Source: Prorocentrum cordatum (taxonomy: Eukaryota > Sar > Dinophyceae > Prorocentrales > Prorocentraceae). From it: a stretch of DNA of 64,000 nt. Positions 43,185 through 53,973 of this stretch are shown here, piece by piece (the stretch's first letter is position 1; each line of letters opens with the position of its first letter). The stretch lies in NCBI GenBank assembly GCA_963575745.1, contig CAUYUJ010015734.1:45613-109612 (forward strand), read 5' to 3'. The notes under the pieces were generated by a model, which saw only the letters and a list, made by a program, of their open reading frames with translations, was not told where the DNA came from and did no database searches. Made by a program: the position numbers and the translations under genes.

Positions 43185-45741
43185 TCAAACACCGCCCGCC
43201 TCCGGCTGCTCCTCCGCGGCGAACGGCTCCTGCTTGATCCACACCCCGCCCCGCCCGGAGGCCCGCCGCGAGATGCGGCCCAGCGTCCGCCGCGACAGCC
43301 TGCGGATCACGGCCTGCGCCTGGGCGTCCTCCCGCGCGGCGGCCGCGGCGGCGGCTCCCTCGAAGGGCTGCTCGCGGAGAGCCTCGACGAACTCGGCGTA
43401 ATCGATCACTCCGTTCTTCGAGCTGTCGACCGCGGTGACGATGTCTTCCACCTGCGTGCCCGCGTACTCGTCCCCAAGCACGCGGCGCAGGTCGTCGACC
43501 GAAATGAAGCCCTTGCGCTCGGCGTCGAACTCTTGTGGAAGGCCTCCCTGATGGCAGCCTTGTGCAGGATGTCGCGCGACGACACCGCCGCGGCCACAAA
43601 TTCAGAGTAGTGAATCATGCGGTCGCCAGTCTGGTCCAGCTTCAAGAAAACACGGCGCACCTCTTCCTCCGACATGCGAAGGCGCCTCTTGAAGACGGCG
43701 GTCAACTCATCCAAAGATATCACGCCTGTGCTTTCAACGTCGATGCTTCGGAACTGCTGTTCCACCTCCAACGCATCCCTGGCGGACATCGATAGAAGAA
43801 GAAACAACGCCATAAACATAAACTTTTGGCGCTCCGCGCGGATTTATTGGATCTGGTCTGGACCCCTCGCCCTGGCGCGCGGGGCGCGCCAGGGGCGGCG
43901 CCGGAGGCGCCGCCAGGGGGGCCCAGCGCGGATCTAAGACATCCGCGTAAAGCGCCGAACATTTATGTCTATGGCGTTTTGTCTCTTTCGGATCGAGAAA
44001 GCCATCAGGCCACAGACCGCTCTGGTCAGCGCGTTCTGCGACGCGAAAGCCCTCATCCTGTGCAGGACGTCGTCGGAGACGCTGCCCCTGTTGCCCTCGG
44101 CGCACGGGCTCACGCGGAGTCCCGCGAGCCACTCGTGGCACATGCACTCCCGCGTTCGGTGGCAACGCACGGGGGCCTCCCATGGGACGCACAGAGACAT
44201 ACTAGTACTATACAGTATGTCTTCCTTGGAGGCGCGCGTCCGACCCGAACACGTAGTATAACCGTCGTCGTATTTCCCGAGCGGTGTGCCAGAAAACGCC
44301 CGCCACGGCGCATGTACTACAATATTTCTCGGCGCGCGCGTCTCCCCTGGGGGGGCGACGCACAGATAGTAGAAATATGTTGGGGCGACGCCGATCCCAT
44401 GCCATCCTGTTGGCGCCTGCGAAGCGACGCCAGTCGAGGCTAGTCGAAGCTACATCGACGCCACATCGACGTTAAATCGACGCTCACCGGCGCTAGGTAA
44501 GCGCTGTCTCGCCGACCCTCAGACGCTAATCGACGCTGGTCGACGCTACGGACGGAATTGAGAGGATTTGGCCAAGCTCCTGCGATTTGCTACCGAACTC
44601 TCTGGCGCTGGGTCGATCCTCCGGGTCGTCCTCCAGGAGGCTGCCTACGAAGGCCTTGGCGCGCGGCGAGACGCCGTCCCAGTGCGGACCGTCGAAGGAG
44701 AAGCCCTCCATCATGATCCTCCGCGCCACCTCGCTCGTGTTCTCGCCTGCGGACGGCAGGGGGCCGCTCAGCAGCATGTACATGATCACTCCCAGCGCCC
44801 ACGTTAGAAGAAGAAACAACGGCACAGACATAAACTTTTTGGCGCCCCGCGCGGATTTCTTGGAGCGCGCCGGGGGGGCCCAGCGCGGATCCCAGAAGTC
44901 CGCGGGGAGCGCCAACAAGTTTATGCTGATGCCGTTTTTTCATCTGCAACATATGTCACACTTCTCGTCGACGGTGCCCTCCCAAATCTCTGGAGCCATG
45001 TACACCGCGGTGCCCTCCATCCTGGCCTCGGGCAGGCTCCGGAAGAACATCGACAGCCCAAAATCGATCAGCTTCAGCTTGGCGTCCTCGGAGGCGTCAG
45101 CGTATACCCAATTGTCGAGCTTCAGGTCACGGTGGCAGATCTTCTGCCAATGGAGGTACGAGAGGGCCTCCAGCATCTGGATGCAGACCACCGCGGCCTC
45201 CCGCTCGCTGTACACCCTGCGGAGTTGAAGACGCCGAGACATGGCCTCCCCCTCGCACAGCTCCATCACGAGGTGCACAGCGGTGTCGTCTTGGTACACC
45301 TCGAAGAGCCTGCAGAGGTTTTTTTTTGTTGGGCCTCGGGGGCTCTGGTGTACCTTCAGGAGCTCAGAACCTCAATGAGCGCACGGCGATAACACAATCG
45401 CGCTCCCGCGGTACCCGCCATAGGGAGGCAGGAGACCGACGGCGGAGAGAGGCCAGGCAACTAAGTACAAGTAGTAACTCGAAGCCCAAGCGGAAATCCT
45501 CCACGCTCAGTGAGCCGCTCCCCAAAACGAAGAGCCTGCAGATGTTGGGGTGGTCCAGGCTGAGGAAGATCTCGACCTCGTCGTGCAGCATGCCCAGCCT
45601 CCTGTCCGAGAGGCCAATCGTGGACAGGCTCTTGAGGGCGCAACGCCTGCCAGAGGCACGGTGGGTGACGAGCCTCACCTGGCCAGTGGCGCCCACTCCG
45701 AGGACCGTGTCCTCCACCTCGTACACCTCCTCGACATGCAT
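43185..45741 (-). CDS. Calcium-dependent protein kinase (CDPK-like), five exons, one frameshift
   Basis: Ser/Thr kinase followed by a calmodulin-like domain, predicted to phosphorylate targets when Ca2+ binds its EF-hands. Exon 1 (45741-45528): glycine loop GVGATGQV, lysine in CALKS, helix-C glutamate in HDEVEIFLSLDHPNICRLF. Exon 2 (45301 to about 44950): HRDLKLDN catalytic loop, DFG, YMAPEIWEG. Exon 3 (about 44799-44598): WALGVIMYMLLSG. Exon 4 (44146 to about 43992): HEWL, linker RMRAFASQNALTRAVCGLMAFS. Exon 5 (about 43787-43185): EF-hands DVESTGVISLDEL, DQTGDRMIHYSEF, DAERKGFISVDDL and DSSKNGVIDYAEF. All kinase catalytic residues are present. The total of about 505 residues is normal for the family. 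A one-base deletion near 43530-43535, before EF-hand 3, breaks the frame: sequence error or recent decay. An in-frame TGA lies three codons before the ATG at 45741, so the start stands unless a non-canonical 5' intron exists. No membrane or acylation signal seen. Confidence 0.88.
43793..43991. mobile_element. Introner copy B = kinase intron 4
   Basis: 199-bp TIR element flanked by a 5-bp direct repeat ATCGA (43788-43792, 43992-43996). The left end is 'tagaagaagaaacaacgcc' then 'ataaacataaa'; the right end is the complement of 'acgccatagacataaa'. Removing the element plus one repeat joins MAFS to MSARDALEVE in frame. No GT or GC donor with an AG acceptor can be placed at these positions, so splicing must be non-canonical. 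The interior contains 'ggggggcccagcgcggatc', shared with copy C in the same orientation. Confidence 0.9.
44147..44597. mobile_element. Kinase intron 3, a different TIR-bearing intron
   Basis: 451 bp. On the gene strand it starts TTCGGTAGCAAATCGCA and ends with the complement of TTCGGTGGCAACGCA plus 'cgcgggag'. The exon before ends GAG and the intron ends GAG, so the exact cut is ambiguous. An 8-bp duplication (CCAGAGAG / CGCGGGAG, 5 of 8) is possible. The join gives PSARE-CMCHEWL, as expected in kinase subdomain XI. The interior has several 'atcgacgct' repeats. It belongs to another family than copies B and C. Confidence 0.75.
44805..44949. mobile_element. Introner copy C = kinase intron 2
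   Basis: 145 bp, beginning 'tagaagaagaaacaacggc' like copy B, with ends that pair 'ggcacagacataaac' with 'gtttatgctgatgcc'. Flanking pentamers are CACGT and CATAT, a target duplication whose intron-side copy has diverged. Precise removal yields KCDI-WALGV, the invariant CDPK sequence. No GT/GC-AG solution. Shares 'gggggggcccagcgcggatc' with copy B. Confidence 0.9.
45302..45527. other. Kinase intron 1, flanked by a 14-bp direct repeat
   Basis: The exact 14-mer CGAAGAGCCTGCAG (plus strand) is at 45302-45315 and 45528-45541. On the gene strand a GC-AG intron can be placed inside the repeat (CTGCAG/GC...CTGCAG/GC), and the join gives ICRLF-EVYQDD in frame. GC donors are common in dinoflagellates. 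End-to-end inverted repeats are weak at best. Confidence 0.8.
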
Positions 45742-45773
45742 ATCATGTCATGGCGTGGCATGCCACTTCGGCC

Positions 45774-45942
45774 ACACGCAAGAGTGACCCTGGGTAAGAG
45801 TGACCTTTGGTGCGCGGCTTCTGGGCCGCGGGGGAGTCAAACACAAGCGCGCAAGACACTACACTCGCATCGCGCTCGGCGATCGGGGGACCCCAATGGG
45901 CCCGCACCAAAGGTCACTCCGGCGAAAGGTCACTCTTGCGTG
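45774..45942. mobile_element. MITE family M4
   Basis: 169 bp with 40-bp inverted ends: CACGCAAGAGTGACC, a second 'aagagtgacc' and 'tttggtgcg', mirrored at 45903-45942. The repeated 'agagtgacc' inside each end looks like doubled transposase-binding sites. It lies 33 bp upstream of the kinase start codon. No target duplication identified. Confidence 0.82.
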
Positions 45943-47204
45943 CAGCCGATCACTGCGCTGGATGGCATGGAATGGCATGGCACGGCGCAGTAGGACATGA
46001 CACGAGACGGCATGGCGATACGATCCACATCGTGTCACGACATGGCAGGTACATGGCATGAGACGGAATGGCGATAGGATCCGCCCCGTGTCAAGACATG
46101 GCATGATATGCCGGCACCACTGCGCGCCAGGGCACCGCACGAGCTGCTCGACGGCTCCTGCACAGTCGCGTTGCGGATGATGCGGGAGCCCGCGATCGGC
46201 GAGACGTCCATCTGGTCAATGACGAGAGCCCGCTCGTGAACGCCACGGCCGGTGCTGGCGGGCAGCCCGGGCCGAGGCGGCAGAGGAGACGGCCAGGGGG
46301 CTGACTGCGACCAGCGCGGAGCACGGGAGCACCGCCCAGCCTGGCGGACGGCGCGGCTGCAGCGGCACAGCATGACGCCGCTCGAGGACACGCCATGACA
46401 TCGACCTCTTCCGACAACCAGGCTGCGGAGCCAGCTCGAGCCAAATCGCCGACGGGAGCCATAGTTCCACACGTCCCGGCGGGAACGGCTTTGATGTAAA
46501 TACCTATCGGTCGGAAGAAGTAGGTAGAAACATGAAGTAGGGAAGCGTTGGAAGTAGATTGGGTTCCGTCCGCCCCCTTGGGAGGACGGGAAAGGTGAAG
46601 CCGCTCGATCATTGAAGAAGCAAGGCGCTTCAAGCAGATAGGAATCTGGGAATCCACAAATACCCACTTTCAACGACCGATGGGCATCATGCGTCCGCCT
46701 CCCTCCTTCCTCCTTCTCGCCCCCCGCCGCACACTGGTGCCCACCCACATCAGTCATGCTCGGGTCCGCTCGTGCGCTCGGTCGAGTCGTGCTCGGACTG
46801 ACGCGGCCCAAACCCGTACAAGAAGGACGCGCGAGAAGGACACAGGGGCCTCGGAAGGCCATTCCGACACTGTGCCGGCGGGGGGGCGCGGCCAGCGGAA
46901 GTCCTCAAGGCTGGGCCGAGGGGGCCAGGATGCACAAGGGTGACCATGTATCCAGTTGGGTGGCTGCATACGTCGTGCATTCTGCACAATTCTTGAGTCT
47001 AGTACTACAAGTTCTTGAGCCAGTGCATCTTCTGAGGGGTGCCTTTGTTTTCCTCTGCGGCTTCGTATTCCGAATGCGAGCTTCTCTTTGGCAGCGTTTG
47101 GCTGCTACAGGCGTCAACTTGCCTCACTCGTTTGTTTTTCCAGAGGTCAGACAGCCCCTGACTATTTTCAGATGCACAAGGGTGACCCTGGAAAATCGTC
47201 CATC
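45943..47204. other. 5' flank of the kinase gene; repeats, no recognised gene
   Basis: 45950-46115 is 'catggcatgg', 'gacatggca' and 'gatacgatcc' repeats in two units of about 70 bp. A minus-strand segment near 46140-46250 (HERALVIDQMDVSPIAGSRI) is protein-like and could be a kinase 5' exon, but I see no splice sites to join it. Confidence 0.4.
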
Positions 47205-47375
47205 CTTGCTGCGGTCGGACCCGGGACAGAAGAACACGCCTCAAGGACATGAGACCCTCCGCCGACCCGAACTGGAGAACACTCGAGGGTACTCTCCCCC
47301 AAGATGCACAAACACATCCAACAAACACGAAGAACATGAGGGTGCCATCCCCGAACCGGCATCGGTCTGATATAG
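47205..47375 (+). repeat. Dispersed repeat DR-D, copy 4
   Basis: Boxes 'gcggtcggaccc', 'ggacatgagaccctccgcc', 'cactcgagggtactctccccc', 'aagatgcac' and 'gggtgccatccccgaacc'. A second tail of the repeat is at 47575-47630. Confidence 0.75.
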
Positions 47376-47639
47376 GCGGCGCGCCTTGGGGGAAAGCGAG
47401 AAGGGGCGGGCCTTCTCACAACGCTCAGAGAAGTCCCCCAGCCTTCTGAGAAGTTTCCCGAGCCTTCCCCGAAGACACAGAACACTTCTCGGAAGGCTCG
47501 AGGGCTTCCGAGGAGTCCCGGCGCCTCCTGAGCAGGCATTCTCTGTCTCCCCCGCCCCCCCCTCGCTCGCCGCCGAAACAGACACGAAGAACACCAGGGC
47601 ACCCTCACCGAACTGCCCTCGATCTCCTAATTACCTTTA

Positions 47640-47815
47640 AGTCGGGCCTGTCCCCCTAACAGGGGGGTTTTCGACGAAAAATAAAAAATACGCCAAGAAT
47701 GATCCAACAATTGCCTGGGGACTATTTCCTGAACATTTTTGGACCTCGTTGGGGCTTTTTGGGTTTTTTTTGTATCTTTCGCCGGAAATCCCCCCGTAGG
47801 GGGACACGCCCGACT
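47640..47815. mobile_element. MITE family M5, copy 1
   Basis: 176 bp flanked by TA (47638-47639, 47816-47817). Inverted ends of about 35 bp: AGTCGGGC, 'tgtccccctaacagggggg', 'tttcg', mirrored on the right. The centre is T-rich. TA duplications suggest Tc1/mariner-like mobilisation. Confidence 0.87.
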
Positions 47816-47999
47816 TACTCCTACCTCGCTCCGACGCCACGCGGACGGACGGCACGCGCCTCCTGAAGCCTCGTGGCGCGCCGGCGAGCGTGCGCGGCAC
47901 GCGGTGTCGAGGGGCGGAGCCGCCGCGGGGCGAGGAGCGCGCAGCAAGCGCGCAGAGGCCGGCCACGCTCCGCTGTGGCACGCTCTGGCTCGCCTCTGA

Positions 48000-48122
48000 A
48001 GTCGGGCGTGTCCCTCCAAAGGAACGATGATTGTTAGCATTTTCGTCGACAAGTTTGGGGGTCCTTTGGGGCTGTTTCTGGTGCTTCCCTCAGAACCGTC
48101 CTGCAGGAGGGCATGCCCGGCC
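48000..48122. mobile_element. MITE family M5, copy 2
   Basis: About 123 bp. Starts 'gtcgggcgtgtccctcc' and ends 'ggagggcatgcccggc' before TA. Internal 'ttttcgtcgacaa' and 'ggggctgtttctgg' match copies 1 and 3. Shortened and more diverged. Confidence 0.78.
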
Positions 48123-48539
48123 TACTGCTCGCCCATATTCGGACTCGCCTTCAGGCTTGGCCACGCTCTGTCACGTGCACGTTTGCGTATTCGGCGATTC
48201 GTTCGACATTGAGCGAAGAGGGGGGGGGGAGGCGGAGAGGGGGTTGTCTGGCTCTGGACCTCTGCTTGGTGCGACTGCTTGCGACAGTGCGTCCCATGAG
48301 GGGAGACTCCACCTGCTCGAAACAGGCGCCAGAAACAGCCAAGATCTACTCCATGGGGGGGTGGGGGGGTGGGGGGGGGGGGCAAGGGCCCGCGCCGAGT
48401 GGCAAAATAATGGGTAAAGACAGGCACTTCTTTGTCTCACTGACCATGCTCATGTTCGCCTCTCATGCTCGCTTCTCGCAGGCACACTCGGGCATAAGTT
48501 ACTCGTGCTCGCCTCCCATACTCACCCCCGCCCCGTGAC

Positions 48540-50340
48540 CGCCGCGACGCCGCATGAGCATACCGTCCGGGGGGAAGCCGCCAAGGGGGGGCAGGACACC
48601 TGCCCGCTCGCTCCCGCACGGCGAGGACGCCTCCAGCGAGGCGCCCGGGCTGCACCTCTCCGGCCCCCTGCCCCTGCGCAGCCCCGCGATCGCCGCGGCG
48701 CCGCGGGCACGTCATCTTGGGGACCCCCCCCTGCGGGGGGGGGAGGCGCCGCAGAGGGGGCACGTCGCCGGCCCGCCCGCGGCCCTGCTTCGCGGGGATG
48801 CCTCGAGCGAGGCGCCTGCTGGGCACCTCTTGAGCAGGGACCGGCCGTCCCGGCATTTCTGCCACGACATGCTCTTAGAACCCAACTATGTTCCGAGAGC
48901 CAAGAAAACAATGTTCTTAGAACACGAGCCCGATGCGTTAAAACAGGACCGTCCCAGCCAGAACTGCTCTGAGAACATTCCGTGCAGAGCACCAAAGATT
49001 CTTGGAACATTCTTTGGTGGGCCTATAGGCGAGCCAGGACGCTTCGCCACAGCTTGACCCTCGGGCTTCTGTCCTTTCAGAACCCCGTTATCGCCGCGAT
49101 ATGGCGGGCAAAACATTTGAGCACCCCATGGGGCAGCCGCCACTGGATATGACATGTGTCCGTTCGCGCCCAACGTCTGGGTTTAGTTCGAGCGAGGCGC
49201 TTGTGTGGTGCCTCCGGTTCCTGCCCTTTCAGGGCCTCATGGTCTGCGCGAGGTAGCAGGCATAGCGTTTGGGCACCCCCAGGGGGGAGCCGCCAGGGGG
49301 TATGACACACACACACACAAACACACCCGCTCGCACCTTCACTGTGGGGATGTTTCGAGCGAGACGCTTGTTTTGCACCTCCGACTCCTTTCCGTTCGGA
49401 GTCCCATGATCGACAATACTCAGAAGGCGTATCACTTGGGTACCCCAAGGGCGAGCCGCCAAGGGGTACGACACATGCCCGTTCGCACCCACATTGTGGG
49501 GATGTCTCGAGCGAGGCACTTGTGTTGCACCTCTGGCCGTTATTCTTTCAGAACCACACTTTTTACCTACATGCCGAGGGCAAACAAATACTTGGGCACA
49601 CCAGGGCGGAGACACCCAGGGGGGGTGGCACTTGCCACTCCGGGTCGTTTTGTGAGAATGTCCAAAGCGAGGCGCTTGTTCTGCTTCAAGCGCTTGCCCG
49701 TTTGCGCCCAGATAGTGGGAATGTCTCGAACGAGGCGCTTGCTTCCCTATATCCCAGGTTGGGGTTCTTGTTCTCCAGATCCAAAGTGTCGCCCCCACAC
49801 CTCATCCACTCGCCCGCCTCCTTCCTCGCTCACTCAGACTCAGACCCACTCTTACCCAGACTAACTCATGTACAGACTCCCCCGCACTCAGACATTACCC
49901 ACTCTGGTTCGGACTCACTCGTTCGCAAACTCCTCGCACTCATATCATGTTGTATGCACTTTTATTCAGCTTCGTCATACCCAAACCCGTACACACAGAC
50001 CGCTCACACTTTGATAACTCACGCCTTTACTCACGCATAATTAGACTCACACGTAGGCTTATCCACATTTTCTCATTCATACTCAGACCCACTCGTGCTC
50101 GCTCCTCATGCGCGGGCTCGCTCATGATCACCGAGATGTAGCAGGCGTGATACATGGCCCCCCCAAGAGGGAGCCGCCAACGGGTGTTGCTGCACGTGCG
50201 CGGCCAAATCGTGGGGACATCTCAAGCGAAACGCTGGTTTGGGCACTCTCGGCTCCTCTTTTTTTCGGAATTCGGCATTCCAAGACCATCCCGATGTACC
50301 CCAGGGGGGAGCCGCTTGCGAGCGCTCGGTCGCCGCCACA
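48540..50340. repeat. Minisatellite, units of about 165 bp, interrupted
   Basis: Units contain 'gtggggatgtctcgagcgaggcgcttg', 'tgcacctc.g', 'tttcagaacccc', 'ttgggcacccc' and 'gggggagccgccaaggggt'. Unit markers lie near 48570, 49130, 49285, 49448, 49615, 50167 and 50305. DR-B copy 3 (48825-49060) interrupts the array, and 49820-50110 is 'cactcagact' repeats. Confidence 0.8.
48825..49060. repeat. Dispersed repeat DR-B, copy 3
   Basis: 'gagcagggaccggccgtcccggcatttc', several 'cttagaac', 'gatgcgttaaaacaggaccgtcc' and 'ttcttggaacattctttgg' (in segments) in the DR-B order. The best preserved copy. Confidence 0.72.
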
Positions 50341-51090
50341 GGCTAAGACTCTCCTGCCCCGCCGCCCACGGCGGGAAGAGCCAGGCATTGCGGTGCGCAT
50401 ACGGGGATCCTCGCGCCGAGCTCGTTCCCCATATTTCCCGACAGCGCCTGCAGCGCTGCTGGCGTGCCTTCAGCGCCTCGTATCTCTTCAGAGGACCTCT
50501 CCCTGCGACGCAATCGTGCAGCTCCCCCGCGCGCGCGCCCCGATGCAGTCTCATGTCCGCCTCCAGGTATGACTGTTGATGTGCCTTCCCGCCCCCGTCC
50601 CCCCCGCAGCCTCTGGCTGACGACGGCGGCAGCGACGACGGCACCACGACGGTGACGGCGGCGACCACGACGACGGCTCCTGGGAGGCGTAGCCCATGTC
50701 GAGGAGCGTGCTCGCGATCTCCGGGCTGGCCAGCGGGGGGCCTGGCCGCGGAGCGGGCGGAGGAGAGGAGAAGGAGGAAGATGGAAGAGTGCAGGTGGGA
50801 GGGAGGAGCGATGATGTGCAGGAGGGCGACGAGGACGATGGAGGAGGATCGACGAGGGAGGGAGGGATGGAGGGAGGGAGGGGGGAATAGGAGGGAGGGG
50901 GTAAGGCTGCCAAGACATGAAAGATAATTTCGGGAAGCACTCCTGAAAGGCCAACGTCACTCAACAACTATAGTTTCAGGAGGCCCTCTTGAAATGCTAA
51001 CGTCACTCAACAAGTTTGGTAAAATATAATTCGGCCTTTCGATAATTTGCGTGGCCTGGGTCTCTCGGCTCAAAACTGTTCCGAAAAGGG
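50341..51090. other. No gene seen
   Basis: 50500-50900 is G/A-rich with 'gacgacggc' repeats. The pair 'gaagcactcctgaaaggccaacgtcactcaacaa' / 'ggaggccctcttgaaatgctaacgtcactcaacaa' (50933-50967, 50980-51012, given in segments here) is a roughly 35-bp tandem duplication. Confidence 0.45.
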
Positions 51091-51175
51091 TAGAATAAGA
51101 AACAATTACATACACATGAACTTTTGGCTCGGAGCTCCCGAAATTTATGTTTATGGCGTTTTTCCTTAATCGAAA
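51091..51175. mobile_element. Introner-family element, copy D (internally deleted, outside a gene)
   Basis: 85 bp: 'tagaataagaaacaatta', 'catgaacttttgg' at the left and 'tttatgtttatggcg' at the right, flanked by AAGGG (51086-51090 and 51176-51180), possibly extended to AAAAGGG. It matches the ends of copies B and C but has lost the GC-rich centre. Confidence 0.75.
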
Positions 51176-51184
51176 AAGGGCGCG

Positions 51185-52379
51185 CTAAAGGAACGCAAAA
51201 AAAACCCCCAAGGAGGGCCTCAAGACGGCCCCCAGACAGCCCAGGACAGCCGCAAGGAAGGATTCCCGCGGGGCCCCAAGACAGGGCTCCCAAGAGCCCA
51301 CCCAGACTGGCTCCCAGAAACTCTCCAGACGGCCGGGACGGCCGAGAGGAGCCCAATATTGCCCTCCTCCTCTTCTCCTCCTCCTCCTCCTGTTCCTCCT
51401 CCTGGCCCTCGTCTCCTCCTCCTCTTCCTCCTTCTCGTCCTCCTCCTCCTCGTCCTCTGGCCCAAAGAGTGTCCCGAGAAGGCCCCAGGACGGCCCCACC
51501 GGAGCTGGAGCCCAAGGCAGCCCACATCTATGCCAGTTTGTGGCCCTCTGGGCGGTGCTCGAGGCGTCTCCACTCGTGATGCTGCGCTGGCACGGTGGCT
51601 GACCTTGCCGCAGGCAGCTGTTACGGGACATAGTGAACAATGGCCGAAGACTCCATGCGCTCCTGGGGCATATCGCAAGACTTGTCTCAAGGCCCCCCAA
51701 GAGCGTGGTTCGGAATCCAGATTGCCAGCGTTCTCCAGGATGGTCCCACAGGGCCGTGCTGGGCTCTCTTGGGGAGGGGGAGGAGGAGGAGAAGGAGGAG
51801 GAGGAGAAGGAGGAGGAGGAGGAGGAGGAGGAGGAGGAGGAGGGAGGAGGGAGGAGGGAGGAGGGAGGAGGGAGGAGGGAGGAGGAGGAGGAGGAGGAGG
51901 AGGAGGAGGTGGTCTAATACGCTCCTGAGCCCAAGCGGGCCCTTTAAGAAGGCCCACGCGCGCAGGCACAGTGGCACTCGCCCGCCTCGTCGAGACCGAA
52001 CTCTCCCCCGTGAGCGGGCCTCCCGGCCCGATGGCGCCCACGGGGCAGTGCACCGTCTACAATTCCGAGGGCCCCCTGCACACATGGAGGACACCGCCCT
52101 CCACGCTCTGCCCAGGAGGAGGGAGGAGGAGGAGGAGGAGGAGGAGGAGGAGGAGGAGGAGGAGGAGGAGGAGGAGGAGGAGGAGGAGGCGGAGAAGGAG
52201 GAGGAGGATGAGGAAGTTCGGGGATGACGAGTTCGGGGATCACCTGGACTACGTCGTCTGAGCGGAGGGGGAGGTGGAACCCCTCCTCGTCGAGCGGCTA
52301 CGTCCTCTGACGGACACAGAGCCGATAAGGTCGAGAGGAGGAGGAGGTGGAGGAGGAGGAGGAGGAAGAGGATGATGAT
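51185..52379. repeat. DR-F array 4, then (CTC)n and (GGA)n tracts
   Basis: DR-F at 51185-51345 ('cctcaagacggcccccagac'). CTC at 51360-51460. GGA at 51776-51910, 52116-52210 and 52335-52380. The CTC/GGA pair could fold back as at 14.8-15.1 kb. No gene. Confidence 0.7.
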
Positions 52380-53318
52380 GGTGAGGAGAAGAAGGCGCAC
52401 CGACCCAAAGGAGGGAGGAGAGAAGGACCCCAAATCCGCATCCGCACGGATCGGGCCCCGCCCCATGGCGCAAGGCCGCTACCGCGTCGCCGTAGCCGAC
52501 GTATGCGGAGGCGGGGCACGACGACAGGCGACGAGGGAGCACAGAAAAACGTGCCGTGCCTGCCAAGGGTTTGTCTTCCCTTCTTCGACCCGGAGACGGG
52601 CCCGCAAAAGAGGAAAGGTGCTCTCAATGTTAAAAGGGGGTGGGGGTTCGACGCGCACAAGATCTGATAAGTATTTCGAATCTCATCGGGAGCGTGTACA
52701 CTTGGTATGCACACGTTCAGAAAGACCAGGGAACGACATGGCATCAGGGCTTGGTAAGGGGCGACCCCCACGTCTCAGGTAGCCCGGGTAGATGCATTAG
52801 TTCGACCATCGGCCGAATGACAAGCCAGCAACCGTAGTGAATTACGTCGTCTCCCCCGCTGCCAGACATTAGCCGCACGTCAGCGCTCATAGCAAACATC
52901 CTCGCTGTGTTCCACGCGTTGAATAATCAGCGGTTTACGTGCACGCGTCGCGATAAACCCATACACTTTCCTACGCGCGCTGTTCCGCATGAGGATGAAT
53001 GTGTGAGCATCGGAGGAGCAACCTCGGGTGTGCAACTTCGAACGCGGAGGGCGCCACTTCCTCCGCTTCTCTGCTGGACATGCTCGTGGGCTTGGCTTGG
53101 ACAAGTTTTGGGGAAGACTCGTGGGCACGATGAGGCCAGTTGAGCCTGCCATGCTCGTCAGGCGCGTCTTGGAAGAAAGAGTGCCCCGCAGTCGGACTAG
53201 CCCCCCAGGCGATCGCGCAGTCGTCGGCATCGCATATGTGAGCCTTACAAACTGGTCTGTCCAAACGGCCACATAACTTGCTCGAGCTACCGCCGACACC
53301 TCAAGGGTTGGAAGAGGG
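52380..53318. other. No recognised gene; low-repeat DNA
   Basis: Several overlapping frames on both strands (for example 52880-53299 minus and 53028-53276 plus) have acceptable composition but no motif, and they contradict one another, so none is called. Confidence 0.4.
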
Positions 53319-53324
53319 ATCCAA

Positions 53325-53517
53325 TATTATGTTGCTCCCATCCTACTTAAGGACCACATCCCAAAAATAATTTCGAGCACCTGGAAAGGTGTCGAAACAG
53401 TGCCGAAAGAGTGTCTCCCAGGACCCGACACGTGAAAACCCTTGAGTTTCGGTACTTTTTTGTTAAGCTCGAAACTCTTTCTGGTGATCAGGGCTAAAGT
53501 AGGTTGGAGCATCATAA
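53325..53517. mobile_element. MITE family M8, copy 2
   Basis: 193 bp with imperfect inverted ends of about 60 bp ('ttatgttgctccca' against the complement of 'ttatgatgctccaa', continuing to 'tttcgagc'). Flanked by a 6-bp direct repeat ATCCAA (53319-53324, 53518-53523). Confidence 0.83.
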
Positions 53518-53818
53518 ATCCAAGGGAGAAGCTGCACTTGGGAGCGCGCGTCAACTCCTCGAGGGGTTCTGATCGGCCACTCGGGGGGGGCACATCTCAG
53601 CACCATGGCTGGTGAGAGGCTGGGCAAACAGGTTGTGGGCGGCAGCCCTCCACCCAGCTGTTTTAACAAACGCGTCTCCTTATCTGGTTCCACCCCGCCT
53701 GTCCCCACGGAGCCCCGCCCGATGCTCCCAAGTACTTTCCCTGGGCGACCAGATTGGGCCTCATGATATCGACCCCCACCTCCTCCATCCTACCAATTAC
53801 CTCCTTCCTGAACACCGC

Positions 53819-53834
53819 AGCGGGGATAGCGGGA
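53819..53834. repeat. Target-site duplication of LINE copy 2, 3' side
   Basis: AGCGGGGATAGCGGGA, identical at all 16 positions to 60980-60995. It directly follows the element's 9-bp poly(A) in the element's sense. Confidence 0.95.
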
Positions 53835-53973
53835 TTTTTTTTTGGCCACAGTAGGCCGAACCAGTAAAGCAGCGCCAAAACTGGCGCAGGGAAGGACCCG
53901 AGAGGCACAGAGTAGCCACCGCACACGACAGCGTCCAAGGGGATGCTGCCTTGCACTGGGGCCTCTCTCCGCC

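Noticed and set aside
52880-53299. 139-codon minus-strand gene
   Set aside because: Competing frames on both strands are equally plausible; no motif.
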